Shown here one piece after another: positions 25,532 to 34,165 of a stretch of 64,000 nucleotides of DNA; the first letter of the stretch is position 1, and each line of letters begins with the position of its first letter. Both the position numbers and the translations under genes were made by a program. The DNA lies in contig MHBK01000066.1 of assembly GCA_001804865.1 (NCBI GenBank), forward strand, positions 33,856 to 97,855, given 5' to 3'. The notes beneath the pieces were generated by a model, which had not been told where the DNA came from, ran no database searches, and saw only the letters and a list, made by a program, of their open reading frames with translations. This DNA comes from Lentisphaerae bacterium GWF2_57_35 (GTDB lineage Bacteria > Verrucomicrobiota > Kiritimatiellia > CAIQIC01 > GWF2-57-35).

Positions 25532-28500
25532 TCAGAAGCCGTTTCCGTTGCGGGGATGGGCGGGGGGACGGCGGCAGGGGGCCTTGTTGATATCCAGGTA
25601 GACGCAGTCCTCGCCGAGGATGTGTTCGATCTCGTGGATCAGTTTTTCGCTGGGGGAAACCTTGAACGAGCGGTGCGTGTCCATGAAGACCTTTTCGCCG
25701 GAAGGGAATTGCAGGCAGAGAATGACCTGGGTGTCGCCCCGATGGCGGAGCAGGATTTCCTTCAGGATGTTCATGACGCGATCGTCCAGGACGGACGTGG
25801 GGATGTGGATGTTAAAGGATTTGGAGAAGAACTTGGGCACGTCGGCCAAAGGATAAAGCTCGGCGGCCTTCATGCGCAGGCCTTCCGCCTGTACGAGTTC
25901 CCCGCAGACCATGACGGGAGCTTCCTCTTTTAGATGGACGCCGAAGTTTTCGAAGGTGTCGGGGAAGACGACGACTTCGAACGAGCCGTAGAGGTGCTCC
26001 AGGCGGAAAACCGCCATGGGTTTCTGGCTCTTCTTGGTGAATCTTTTCTGCAACTGCGACACGAGCCCGCCGATGCGGGTCTGGGCGCCGGAAGGGATTT
26101 TGTCCAGCGCCTGGGGATCGGCCAGACTGTATTGCTTCAGCGTCCAGGCGTGCGCCGTGAGCGGATGACCGGAAATATAGAACCCGAGCAGTTCCTTCTC
26201 CGCGGAGAGCATCTGGCTTTCGGGCCAGGCCTCGCCGGGAGGCAGGTCGTCGCTTGTGGACGCTTCGGGAGAAGAGGCCCCGAGCATGTCGAACAGCGAG
26301 GCCTGGCCGGATTTGCGGTCGCGCTGAATGGAGCCGGCGCGGCTCATGGCGTAATCGACGCCGTGGAAGAGCCGTCCGCGCGAGAGGCCCGTGAAATCGA
26401 AGGCGCCGCAGCGCACCAGGCTTTCCAGGGTTTTTCGATTTACCGCCTGGCTGTCGACGCGGATGCAGAAGTCGACCAGGCCCTTGTAGGGGCCGTTGGC
26501 CCGGCGTTCCTTGACCAGGGCTTCCACCGCGCCGGTGCCGACGTTCTTGACCCCGGCGAGGCCGTAGCGGATGCCGTCCTTGACCGGCTTGAAGCGCACG
26601 TCGCTGTCGTTGACGTTAGGCGCCAGGATCGGGATGTCCATCTCCTGGGCCTCGGCCACCAGGCCCGGAAGCTTTTCGGTATTGCCCATTTCGCTGGAGA
26701 GCATGGCCGCCATGAATTCGGCGGGGTGGTGCGCCTTCAGATAGGCGGTTTGAAAGGAGACGATGCCGTACGCCGCGCTGTGCGACTTGTTGAACCCGTA
26801 CCCGGCGAACCGCTCGATGGTGTCGAAAATTTCGCCGGCCTTTTTCTCCGGGATCTTGTTGGTTTTGACGCAGCCGTCGACGAACTTGCTGCGCTGTTTG
26901 GCCATTTCCTCGGCCTTCTTTTTGCCCATGGCGCGGCGCAGGATGTCGCCCTGGCCGAGCGAAAAGCCGGCGAGGATGTTGGCGGCCTGCTGGACCTGCT
27001 CCTGATAAATCATGACCCCGTAGGTTTCCTTGAGGACGGGTTCGAGCAGGGGATGGGCGTATTGAATTTTGACCTTGCCGTGCTTGCGGTCGATGTAGTC
27101 GGGGATCATGTCCATCGGGCCCGGCCGGTAGAGGGCGATCATGGCGATCAGCTCCTCGACGCAAGTGAGGCTGATGCGCTTGAGCAAATCGCGCATGCCC
27201 GGACTTTCAACCTGGAACACGCCGACGGTATCGCCCCGGTTGAGCAGGGCGAAGGTCTCCGGGTCGGTGACCGGGATCTTCATGATGTCCAGTTCGAGAT
27301 CGCAGGTCAGCTTGATGTTGTCCACGGCCTCCTGGATCACCGTCAGCGTCTTTAATCCCAGAAAGTCCATCTTGAGCAGGCCGACCTGTTCGAGGGGGAC
27401 CATTTCGAACTGGGTAATGATCTCCTTGTCTTTATCCCGCGAGAGCGGCACAAGTTCGATCAGGGGTTTTTCGCCGATCACAACGCCGGCGGCGTGCGTG
27501 CCGGGATTGCGCGGCAGGCCTTCGAGGACGCGCGCATATTTCAGGATGCGCTTGGCGTTGGCGTCTTTTTCGGCCATCTCACGGAACTCGGGATTTTGTT
27601 CGAGAGCCTTTTCCAGCGTCATCTTGGGATCTTCCGGCACCATCTTGGCGAGCCGGTCGCATTCCTGGAGGGGAATCTCCAGCACGCGGCCGATGTCGCG
27701 GATGACGGTCTTGGCGCCCAGCGTGCCGAAAGTGACGATTTGCGCGACGTTGTCGCGGCCGTATTTCTGCTTCACGTATTCGATCACTTCGCCGCGGCGC
27801 GTCTGGCAGAAGTCGATGTCGAAGTCAGGCGGGGATACGCGCTCGGGATTCAGGAACCGTTCGAAGATCAGGTTGTAGTGCAGCGGATCGATGCCGGTGA
27901 TGCCGAGGGCATAGGCGACAATGCTGCCGGCGCCCGAGCCGCGGCCGGGCCCGACCGGAATCCGTTGGTTCTTGGCAAAATGGATGAAATCCCACACCAC
28001 CAGGAAGTAATTGATGAACTTCGTTTTTTCGATGATGCCCAGCTCGTAATAGAAGCGTTCGGAAATTCGCTTTTCGGCTTCGTTCTTCGGACGATCCACG
28101 TCTTCGATGCCATAGCGGAGTTTCAGTCCCTCCTGGGCGATCTTGATGAGGTATTCCTTATGTTGGAAGCCTTCGGGCACCTGATAAGTAGGGAAATGCA
28201 GCTTCTTGCCCAGCTCCAACTCGACGTTGCAGCGGTCGGCGATGACCAGCGTATTGGCGAGCGCCTCGGGAATCTCGCCGAAGAGCTTCCGCATCTCGGC
28301 GCCGCTCTTCATGTAAAATTGATCCGACGAGTACTTCATGCGCTTCTCGTCGGTCATGACCGTTTGCGTTTGCAGGCAGAGCAGCACCTCGTGGGCCTCG
28401 GCATGTTCGGCCTTCAGGTAATGCACGTCGTTGGTCGCCACCAGCGGCAGGTTCATGCGTTTCGCAAGCAGGAGCACGTTTTTGTTGGCGATTTTCTGTT

Positions 28501-29053
28501 CGGGCAGGCCGTGGTCCTGCACTTCGAGATAAAAATTGCCCTGGCCCATGATCTGGACATATTCGTCGGCCGCCTGGGCCGCCGCGTCGAGGTTGTTGTT
28601 CGCGCAATGGCCGGTGACTTCGCCTTTGAGGCAAGCCGCCAGCGCGATCAGCCCCTTGTGATGGCCGGCCAGCAGTTCCTTGTCGATGCGGGGCTTGTAA
28701 TAGAAGCCTTCCAGGTGCGCCTTGGACACCAGGTAAATCAGGTTGTTGTAGCCTTCCTCGTTTTCCGCGAGCAGGACCAGGTGGTTGGACTGGCTTCGGT
28801 TGGCGCCGGTTTTCTTTTCGTGCATGCTCCCATGCGCCATATACACTTCGCACCCCAGGATGGGTTTAATGCCGGCGGCCTTGGCTTTCTTGTAGAAGTC
28901 GATCGTTCCGTACAACGTACCATGATCGGTGATGGCCACTTGCGTCATGCCCAATTCCGCGGCCGTCGACATGATTCGTTCGACCTGACAGGCGCCATCC
29001 AGGAGGCTATACTCCGTGTGAAAATGCAAATGGACAAATGGTTCTTGTTTCAC
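25532..29053 (-). CDS. dnaE: DNA polymerase III alpha subunit
   Basis: 1173 aa. Replicative polymerase catalytic subunit, DnaE1 type. N-terminal PHP domain (FVHLHFHTEYSLLDGA, AITDHGTLYG), palm/PolIIIA core with GRGSGAGSIVAYAL and the catalytic acidic motif PPDFDIDF, the fingers region HAAGVVI, HhH motif region NKSHSAAYG, and a C-terminal OB-fold (RIGGLVSQLQKRFTKKSQKPMAVF). The start is set at the GTG at 29053, four codons before FVHL as in homologues. The frame is open to a GTG at 29137, but that extension has no ribosome site and no homologous look. Single-gene unit; divergent from the esterase gene. Confidence 0.9.
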   Translation of the reverse strand: MKQEPFVHLHFHTEYSLLDGACQVERIMSTAAELGMTQVAITDHGTLYGTIDFYKKAKAAGIKPILGCEVYMAHGSMHEKKTGANRSQSNHLVLLAENEEGYNNLIYLVSKAHLEGFYYKPRIDKELLAGHHKGLIALAACLKGEVTGHCANNNLDAAAQAADEYVQIMGQGNFYLEVQDHGLPEQKIANKNVLLLAKRMNLPLVATNDVHYLKAEHAEAHEVLLCLQTQTVMTDEKRMKYSSDQFYMKSGAEMRKLFGEIPEALANTLVIADRCNVELELGKKLHFPTYQVPEGFQHKEYLIKIAQEGLKLRYGIEDVDRPKNEAEKRISERFYYELGIIEKTKFINYFLVVWDFIHFAKNQRIPVGPGRGSGAGSIVAYALGITGIDPLHYNLIFERFLNPERVSPPDFDIDFCQTRRGEVIEYVKQKYGRDNVAQIVTFGTLGAKTVIRDIGRVLEIPLQECDRLAKMVPEDPKMTLEKALEQNPEFREMAEKDANAKRILKYARVLEGLPRNPGTHAAGVVIGEKPLIELVPLSRDKDKEIITQFEMVPLEQVGLLKMDFLGLKTLTVIQEAVDNIKLTCDLELDIMKIPVTDPETFALLNRGDTVGVFQVESPGMRDLLKRISLTCVEELIAMIALYRPGPMDMIPDYIDRKHGKVKIQYAHPLLEPVLKETYGVMIYQEQVQQAANILAGFSLGQGDILRRAMGKKKAEEMAKQRSKFVDGCVKTNKIPEKKAGEIFDTIERFAGYGFNKSHSAAYGIVSFQTAYLKAHHPAEFMAAMLSSEMGNTEKLPGLVAEAQEMDIPILAPNVNDSDVRFKPVKDGIRYGLAGVKNVGTGAVEALVKERRANGPYKGLVDFCIRVDSQAVNRKTLESLVRCGAFDFTGLSRGRLFHGVDYAMSRAGSIQRDRKSGQASLFDMLGASSPEASTSDDLPPGEAWPESQMLSAEKELLGFYISGHPLTAHAWTLKQYSLADPQALDKIPSGAQTRIGGLVSQLQKRFTKKSQKPMAVFRLEHLYGSFEVVVFPDTFENFGVHLKEEAPVMVCGELVQAEGLRMKAAELYPLADVPKFFSKSFNIHIPTSVLDDRVMNILKEILLRHRGDTQVILCLQFPSGEKVFMDTHRSFKVSPSEKLIHEIEHILGEDCVYLDINKAPCRRPPAHPRNGNGF

Positions 29054-29207
29054 GGCAATGTAATCGGTTAAAGCAAAAAGATTTATAACATACGCCCGGC
29101 GTGTCCGGAGCGCTGTTTCGCCTCCTTTATACCTCACTCGAACCGGGGATGCAAAAAGAACCGGGGAAGGAGGGGTTCTTTTTTGATTCGTTTCCCTCCC
29201 TCATAAT

Positions 29208-29278
29208 CCTAATCGTAATCGTAATCTCTCTTTGCCCTGTCGAAGACGGGATTAAGAAAGATTACGATTAAGATTAGG
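29208..29278. repeat. TAATCG/T hexamer inverted repeat in a gene-free 428-bp gap
   Basis: Left arm CCTAATCGTAATCGTAATC (29208-29226) pairs with GATTACGATTAAGATTAGG (29260-29278) with one mismatch; both arms are built of TAATCN hexamers. A second, smaller hairpin lies nearby: AAAAAGAACC (29153-29162) and GGTTCTTTTT (29174-29183). The gap 29054-29481 between dnaE and the esterase otherwise holds only a weak promoter candidate (TTGACG 29347-29352, TATATT 29368-29373, spacer 15 bp). Similar hexamers recur at 47682-47697. Confidence 0.6.
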
Positions 29279-29481
29279 AGGAGGATTAGGAAAGGAGACC
29301 GCTTATGCTCTGGTCCGACCAGGCTTTCGCCCTCGGACGTTCATCTTGACGCGTCCATCCCGCGTCTATATTGTTCTCTTCAGTGCAATCGCTCTCATGC
29401 GAACTGGATGAGGCCTGTGCCTGCGCCGCCAGAAGAGCGATTCCCTATGCATTAAGAACAGCTTTCGACAAGGAGGTTTGC

Positions 29482-31122
29482 ATGCACCGTTCGATGCCCG
29501 TTCTGCTCGCGCTCTGCCTTTCTGCCGCCGCTCAAACAAATCTGCCGGACGGCCAGCATCACATCGACTTCAAGCGTTCGGTCACGTTGGAGGCCACCGG
29601 GCAGTACATCGTGCAGTTGCCGACCGGTTATGCCGGGAGCGGCAACGATCGCTGGCCGGCGATCCTGATCTTCCACGGCTCCGGCGAGAGCGGGACGGAC
29701 CTCGAGCGCGTGAAGGGCAATTGGACGCCGACGATGCACCGCCCCGACTTTCCGTTCGTCGTCATAGCGCCCCAGGCGTCCAAGGAGGAATGGCTGCCGA
29801 TGTCGGCGCACAAGCTGCTCGCTATCATGGATGAGGCGATCGAGAAATACCGCGTCGATCCGGACCGCTTCTACATGACCGGCCTTAGCATGGGCGGCAT
29901 GGCGACGTGGCAGCTCGCGTGCCGGCGACCCGAGGCCTTCGCCGCGATCGCGCCGGTCTGCGGCCGCGGTTCGCCCAGTAAGGCCGCCGTCCTGAAAGAC
30001 ATGCCGATTTGGGCGTTCCACGGCGCGGAGGACCCGGTCGTCCCGCTGACCGAGCACCAGGACATGGTCGATGCGGTGACGGCCGCGGGCGGCAATCCGC
30101 GCTTCACGATCTTCCCGGGCGTCGGCCACGACAGCTGGATACCCGCATACCGCGACCCGGCGCTGTATCTCTGGTTTCTCGACCACGCGCGGCCGGGTGC
30201 GAAGCCCGGCGGCGGCGCCTACAGCAACGCCGTCGATTTCTGCCGGCGCTGGAAGAGCGCCTACGATTTTGCGCTCGCCGGCCCGGACTCCGTGAACGCC
30301 ACCGGCGACGTCTTCCACCTCGTATCCGCGCGCACCAACGCCAGCGATTCGACGATCGCCGAGTCGATCCGCTGGATCCTCGCGCCGGGCTGCGGCTGGA
30401 AGGTGGACCCCGCGCAGTCGTCGCGCGACTTCGCGCCCGGCGAGGCGGGTGGGCAGGCCTTTACGGTGGCCTTCGTGGGTCCCGGCGTCTATCCGCTTCC
30501 GGAGCGCGAGACCAAGCTGTCGGTTGACGGCCGGCAGATGGCGACGGATCGGCGCCGGCTCGCTTTGCCCGACGCGTTCATCGCCGCTCGCCCGGTCCGG
30601 CTCGCGTGCGTTCGGTTGACGAAAAAGCCGGATATCGACGGCAAGCTGGACGATGCGGCTTGGACCGAGGCCCATGTCGCTTCCGTCTTCCGGACCGTGG
30701 ATGGCCTCAGCGAAGCGACCTTCCCGACAGAAGCCCGAATGGGGTATGACGATCGAGCCCTCTACTGTTCCTTCCGCTGCCGACAGCCCAACTTGGATAG
30801 CATGAAGCTCGCCCACCCACAGCGCGACGGCTTTCTGTGGGAGGACGACTCGGTCGAGGTATTCCTCGATACGCGCCTGAACCACAAGGACTATTACCAC
30901 TTCATTGCCAATGCCGATGGATTCCTCTTCGACGAGATCATCCGCAGCAAGGACTGGAACAGCTCGGCCAGGGTCGTCTCGGGCCGCGAGGCGGATGCCT
31001 GGACGATCGAGATGGAGATCCCGTGGGCGGACCTGCAAATCCTTTCGCCCTCTGCCGGCGCTCGGATGGGCCTGGAGTTGGTACGCACGAAACAGGGCGA
31101 CCCGAGGGAGTCGTCGCAGTGA
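29482..31122 (+). CDS. Secreted esterase (alpha/beta hydrolase) with CBM9-like domain, ended by a premature TGA
   Basis: 546 aa. The start at 29482 has a strong AAGGAGG; signal peptide MHRSMPVLLALCLSAAAQ. Residues about 30-240 are a PHB-depolymerase/phospholipase-type esterase: oxyanion region ILIFHGSGESG, nucleophile in GLSMGGMA, Asp in HGAEDPVVP, His in GVGHDSW. Residues about 375-546 form a CBM9-like/DOMON carbohydrate-binding domain (KPDIDGKLDDAAW, WEDDSVEVFLD, WTIEMEIPW). The frame meets TGA at 31120-31122 just after DPRESSQ. Beyond it the same frame continues SPTLGDHHAPGRFGVLEFR to TAA at 31183, exactly the normal CBM9 ending. TGA stands where family members have Trp, so this is a point nonsense change, a sequencing error or recoding. 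Confidence 0.8.
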   Translation: MHRSMPVLLALCLSAAAQTNLPDGQHHIDFKRSVTLEATGQYIVQLPTGYAGSGNDRWPAILIFHGSGESGTDLERVKGNWTPTMHRPDFPFVVIAPQASKEEWLPMSAHKLLAIMDEAIEKYRVDPDRFYMTGLSMGGMATWQLACRRPEAFAAIAPVCGRGSPSKAAVLKDMPIWAFHGAEDPVVPLTEHQDMVDAVTAAGGNPRFTIFPGVGHDSWIPAYRDPALYLWFLDHARPGAKPGGGAYSNAVDFCRRWKSAYDFALAGPDSVNATGDVFHLVSARTNASDSTIAESIRWILAPGCGWKVDPAQSSRDFAPGEAGGQAFTVAFVGPGVYPLPERETKLSVDGRQMATDRRRLALPDAFIAARPVRLACVRLTKKPDIDGKLDDAAWTEAHVASVFRTVDGLSEATFPTEARMGYDDRALYCSFRCRQPNLDSMKLAHPQRDGFLWEDDSVEVFLDTRLNHKDYYHFIANADGFLFDEIIRSKDWNSSARVVSGREADAWTIEMEIPWADLQILSPSAGARMGLELVRTKQGDPRESSQ

Positions 31123-31296
31123 TCGCCGACTCTCGGCGACCACCACGCGCCGGGCCGGTTCGGCGTGCTGGAGTTTCGTTAATCTTGGATGCCAAAATCG
31201 CAATTCGTCGGTTTTTCCTTGCAGTTCGTTGCTCCTGAGTCCATATTCCCCGCCTTTCAATCGGCAATCTGGGTTTAGAAGAGCGGAGTTAGCAGT

Positions 31297-33384
31297 ATGG
31301 CAAGAGAATATTCAATAACGAAGATTCGAAACATCGGAATCATGGCGCACATTGACGCGGGTAAGACCACGTGCAGCGAGCGCATCCTGTTTTATGCAGG
31401 TAAAACTCACAAAATCGGCGAAGTTCACGATGGAGCGGCTGTGTTGGACTGGATGCCCCAGGAACGCGAACGCGGCATCACGATCACCTCGGCCGCCACC
31501 TCATTGACTTGGAAGGATCATCAGCTTTCGCTGATCGACACCCCGGGGCACGTGGACTTTACCGTGGAAGTGGAACGCAGTCTGCGCGTCTTGGACGGCG
31601 CCATCGCCCTCTTCTGCGCCGTGGGCGGCGTGCAGCCCCAGTCGGAAAAGGTCTGGCACCAGAGCGAAAAGTACAATGTGCCGAAGCTGGCCTTCATCAA
31701 TAAAATGGACCGTACCGGCGCTGATTTCTACAGCGTGGTCGGCGAAATTCAGCATGAACTCGGCGCCAATGCCGTTCCGGTCGTCATACCGATCGGACAA
31801 GAAGAAAATTTTCGCGGCATCGTCGATCTGTTGACCATGAAGGCGATTTTCTACGATGAAGAGAGCCAGGGCCAGAGCTTCCGAGAAGAAGATATTCCCG
31901 CCGAACTGCTGAGCGACGCCAAGAAATGGCGCGCCAACCTGGTGGAAAAATGCGCCGAACAGGATGACGGCTTGTTGGAAAAATTCCTGGAAACCGGCGA
32001 TTTGTCGTTCGATGAAATGCAGACCATTCTGCGCAAGGCCACGATCGCCCGGCGCGTGGTGCCGGTCTATTGCGGTTCCGCGTTCAAGAACAAAGGCGTG
32101 CAACGCGTACTCGACGGCGTAGTCCGTTTGCTGCCCGCGCCCAACGAGATTCCGCCCATCATCTGCGCCAAGGAAGCGGAAGCCAACAAGCGCGAGCCGT
32201 CCGACGACGCGCCCTTCGCTGCGCTGGCCTTCAAGATCATGTCCGACAAGCACAGCGGAAAGCTCACGTACATTCGTATTTATTCCGGCACGCTGAGGAC
32301 GGGACAACCCGTCTATAACAGCACGCAGGACAAAATGCAGCGCGTCGGCCGCATTCTGCGCATGCACGCCAATCGCCAGGAACAGTTGGACGAAGCCTAT
32401 ACCGGCGACATTGTCGCCATCGTGGGGCTCTCCAATACCCGCACCGGCGACACCATCTGCTCCGAAGAGCATCCGATCCAACTGGAAGCCATCGAGTTTC
32501 CGACCCCCGTGGTTTCGATCAGCATCGCGCCCTGCAGCCAGGCTGACAACGAGAAGCTCGGCGAGGCCTTGCACCGGCTGGCCGACGAGGATCCGACGTT
32601 TACCGTGCATTACGATCCGGAGACCAACGAGACGATCATCTCGGGCATGGGCGAATTGCATCTGGAAATCATCGTGGACCGTCTCAAACGCGAATTCAAT
32701 GTGGCGGCCAATGTCGGTCGGCCCGAAGTGGCCTATCGCGAAACCGCCACCCGGGCGGTCGAAGGCGTCTACAAGCATATCAAGCAAAGCGGCGGTCGCG
32801 GCCAGTTTGCGCACGTCTGCCTGCGGTTGGAACCGATGGATCCCGGAGGAGGCTTCGAGTTCGTCAACGATATTGTTGGCGGGCGCATCCCGTCCAACTT
32901 CATTCCGTCTGTGGAAAAAGGCGTTATCAAGGCGATGGTCTCCGGTCCGTACGCGGGTTATCCGGTCGTGGATATGAAGGTCAGCCTGTACGACGGGTCC
33001 TACCACGACGTCGACTCCAGCGATTTCGCGTTCCAGGAAGCCGGCCGCGCCGGGTTCAAGGAATTGTTCCAAAAGTGCCATCCCGAGTTGCTCGAGCCGG
33101 TCATGTCGGTGGAAGTGGTAACGCCCGAGGAGTTCATGGGCGCGGCTTCCGGTTCGATTTGCCAGCGCCGCGGACGCATCGAAACGATGGAGAACAAGGC
33201 CGGCCTGAAAGTGATTACCGGCATGGTTCCCCTGTCCGAAATGTTCGGCTATGCCAACTCCTTGCGCTCCATGAGCCAGGGGCGCGCCTGCTTCACGATG
33301 CACTTCGAGCATTATGAAGCCGTGCCGTTCGCGTTGACCGAGCAGATCATCAAGAAACGCCGCGAAGAGAACAAAATCCGGTAA
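31297..33384 (+). CDS. fusA: Translation elongation factor G
   Basis: 695 aa, full length. Ribosome translocase GTPase. G1 AHIDAGKTT, switch II DTPGHVDF, G4 NKMDRTGAD; then domain II, and domains III-V, including SGMGELHLEIIVDRL and the C-terminal GYANSLRSMSQGRACFTMHFEHYE. The start ATG follows GCGGAG. Not in a str operon (no rpsL/rpsG/tufA nearby), so it may be a second EF-G paralogue, but the sequence looks canonical. Followed by a strong intrinsic terminator. Confidence 0.95.
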   Translation: MAREYSITKIRNIGIMAHIDAGKTTCSERILFYAGKTHKIGEVHDGAAVLDWMPQERERGITITSAATSLTWKDHQLSLIDTPGHVDFTVEVERSLRVLDGAIALFCAVGGVQPQSEKVWHQSEKYNVPKLAFINKMDRTGADFYSVVGEIQHELGANAVPVVIPIGQEENFRGIVDLLTMKAIFYDEESQGQSFREEDIPAELLSDAKKWRANLVEKCAEQDDGLLEKFLETGDLSFDEMQTILRKATIARRVVPVYCGSAFKNKGVQRVLDGVVRLLPAPNEIPPIICAKEAEANKREPSDDAPFAALAFKIMSDKHSGKLTYIRIYSGTLRTGQPVYNSTQDKMQRVGRILRMHANRQEQLDEAYTGDIVAIVGLSNTRTGDTICSEEHPIQLEAIEFPTPVVSISIAPCSQADNEKLGEALHRLADEDPTFTVHYDPETNETIISGMGELHLEIIVDRLKREFNVAANVGRPEVAYRETATRAVEGVYKHIKQSGGRGQFAHVCLRLEPMDPGGGFEFVNDIVGGRIPSNFIPSVEKGVIKAMVSGPYAGYPVVDMKVSLYDGSYHDVDSSDFAFQEAGRAGFKELFQKCHPELLEPVMSVEVVTPEEFMGAASGSICQRRGRIETMENKAGLKVITGMVPLSEMFGYANSLRSMSQGRACFTMHFEHYEAVPFALTEQIIKKRREENKIR

Positions 33385-33408
33385 CAGCGCCGTCTTCCGT
33401 TTCTGCGA

Positions 33409-33440
33409 GCGCCCCGATTCGAATCGGGGCGCTTTTTTTT
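33409..33440 (+). terminator. Intrinsic terminator of fusA
   Basis: 12-bp perfect stem GCGCCCCGATTC / GAATCGGGGCGC (33409-33432) followed by eight T residues, 25 bp after the fusA stop. The next gene therefore needs its own promoter. Confidence 0.9.
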
Positions 33441-33516
33441 GCGTTCAGTTGCAAACCGTCCCGATTTATGCATACTTAGGCTTCATGTCGTGTCCTCTTA
33501 CACAGAAGGCAGCCGG

Positions 33517-34107
33517 GTGAATCCAGAAATTCTTGCATCCGAATCGTTTTATAAAGCCATCCTCGACGCCATCCCGTTGCCGGTTTTTTTGGTCGGCGAT
33601 GATTGGGTCATTCACGACTGCAATCGGGCCACCGGCAAATTTCTAACCACGGATGGCTCCCTGCTGCTGCGCCGGCGGGGCGGCGAAGCCTTGCAATGCC
33701 TGCACGCCCGGGAAACGCCCGGGGGCTGCGGACATTCTTCTTCATGCCCGACGTGCATTATCCGCAATTCGATAAAGGAAGCGATCCAAGGCCATGAGGT
33801 CGTGCGGCGCCGGGCCAAGCTGGAAACCGTTGCGAACGGACAGGTCTGCCCGATTTTCCTGTTGGTCACGGCCGCCCCGTTTTTGCATGCCGATCGCCAG
33901 CTCGTTTTGTTGATCCTGGAAGACATCTCCGAACTCGTCGAGTTGAAGCGCTTGTTGCCCATTTGCTCCTACTGCAAAAAGATCCGCACGGACCAGGAAT
34001 TCTGGCTGAATGTCGACCGGTATTTTGAAGCGCACATGGACGTAAATTTTACTCATAGTATTTGTCCGGAATGCATGACCATGCATTATCCGGACGCGGA
34101 AACTTAA
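33517..34107 (+). CDS. PAS-domain sensor protein with C-terminal Cys-rich motif
   Basis: 196 aa from the GTG at 33517; the frame is open back into the fusA terminator but only TTG/GTG codons with no ribosome site are found there. A PAS-like domain occupies roughly residues 8-140 (SFYKAILDAIPLPVFLVGDDWVIHDCNRATG), with a Cys-rich insert (CLHARETPGGCGHSSSCPTC) that could bind metal or a cofactor. The tail has ICSYCKKIRTDQEFW...FTHSICPEC, a motif common after PAS domains in bacterial sensor proteins. There is no kinase or output domain, so it probably acts with a partner. Confidence 0.7.
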   Translation: MNPEILASESFYKAILDAIPLPVFLVGDDWVIHDCNRATGKFLTTDGSLLLRRRGGEALQCLHARETPGGCGHSSSCPTCIIRNSIKEAIQGHEVVRRRAKLETVANGQVCPIFLLVTAAPFLHADRQLVLLILEDISELVELKRLLPICSYCKKIRTDQEFWLNVDRYFEAHMDVNFTHSICPECMTMHYPDAET

Positions 34108-34165
34108 TCCGCGGCGGGCGGCGCTTCAAGGAGGGCGCCGCCCGCCGCACAGCGAAATTGAACCT

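Noticed and set aside
29054..29137. 28-codon N-terminal extension of dnaE
   Set aside because: DnaE proteins begin a few residues before FVHLH; the extension has no ribosome site at its GTG and no homologous look.
33433..33516. Upstream extension of the PAS protein into the fusA terminator
   Set aside because: The only start codons there are TTG/GTG, and the frame would begin in the terminator T-run; the GTG at 33517 is more credible.
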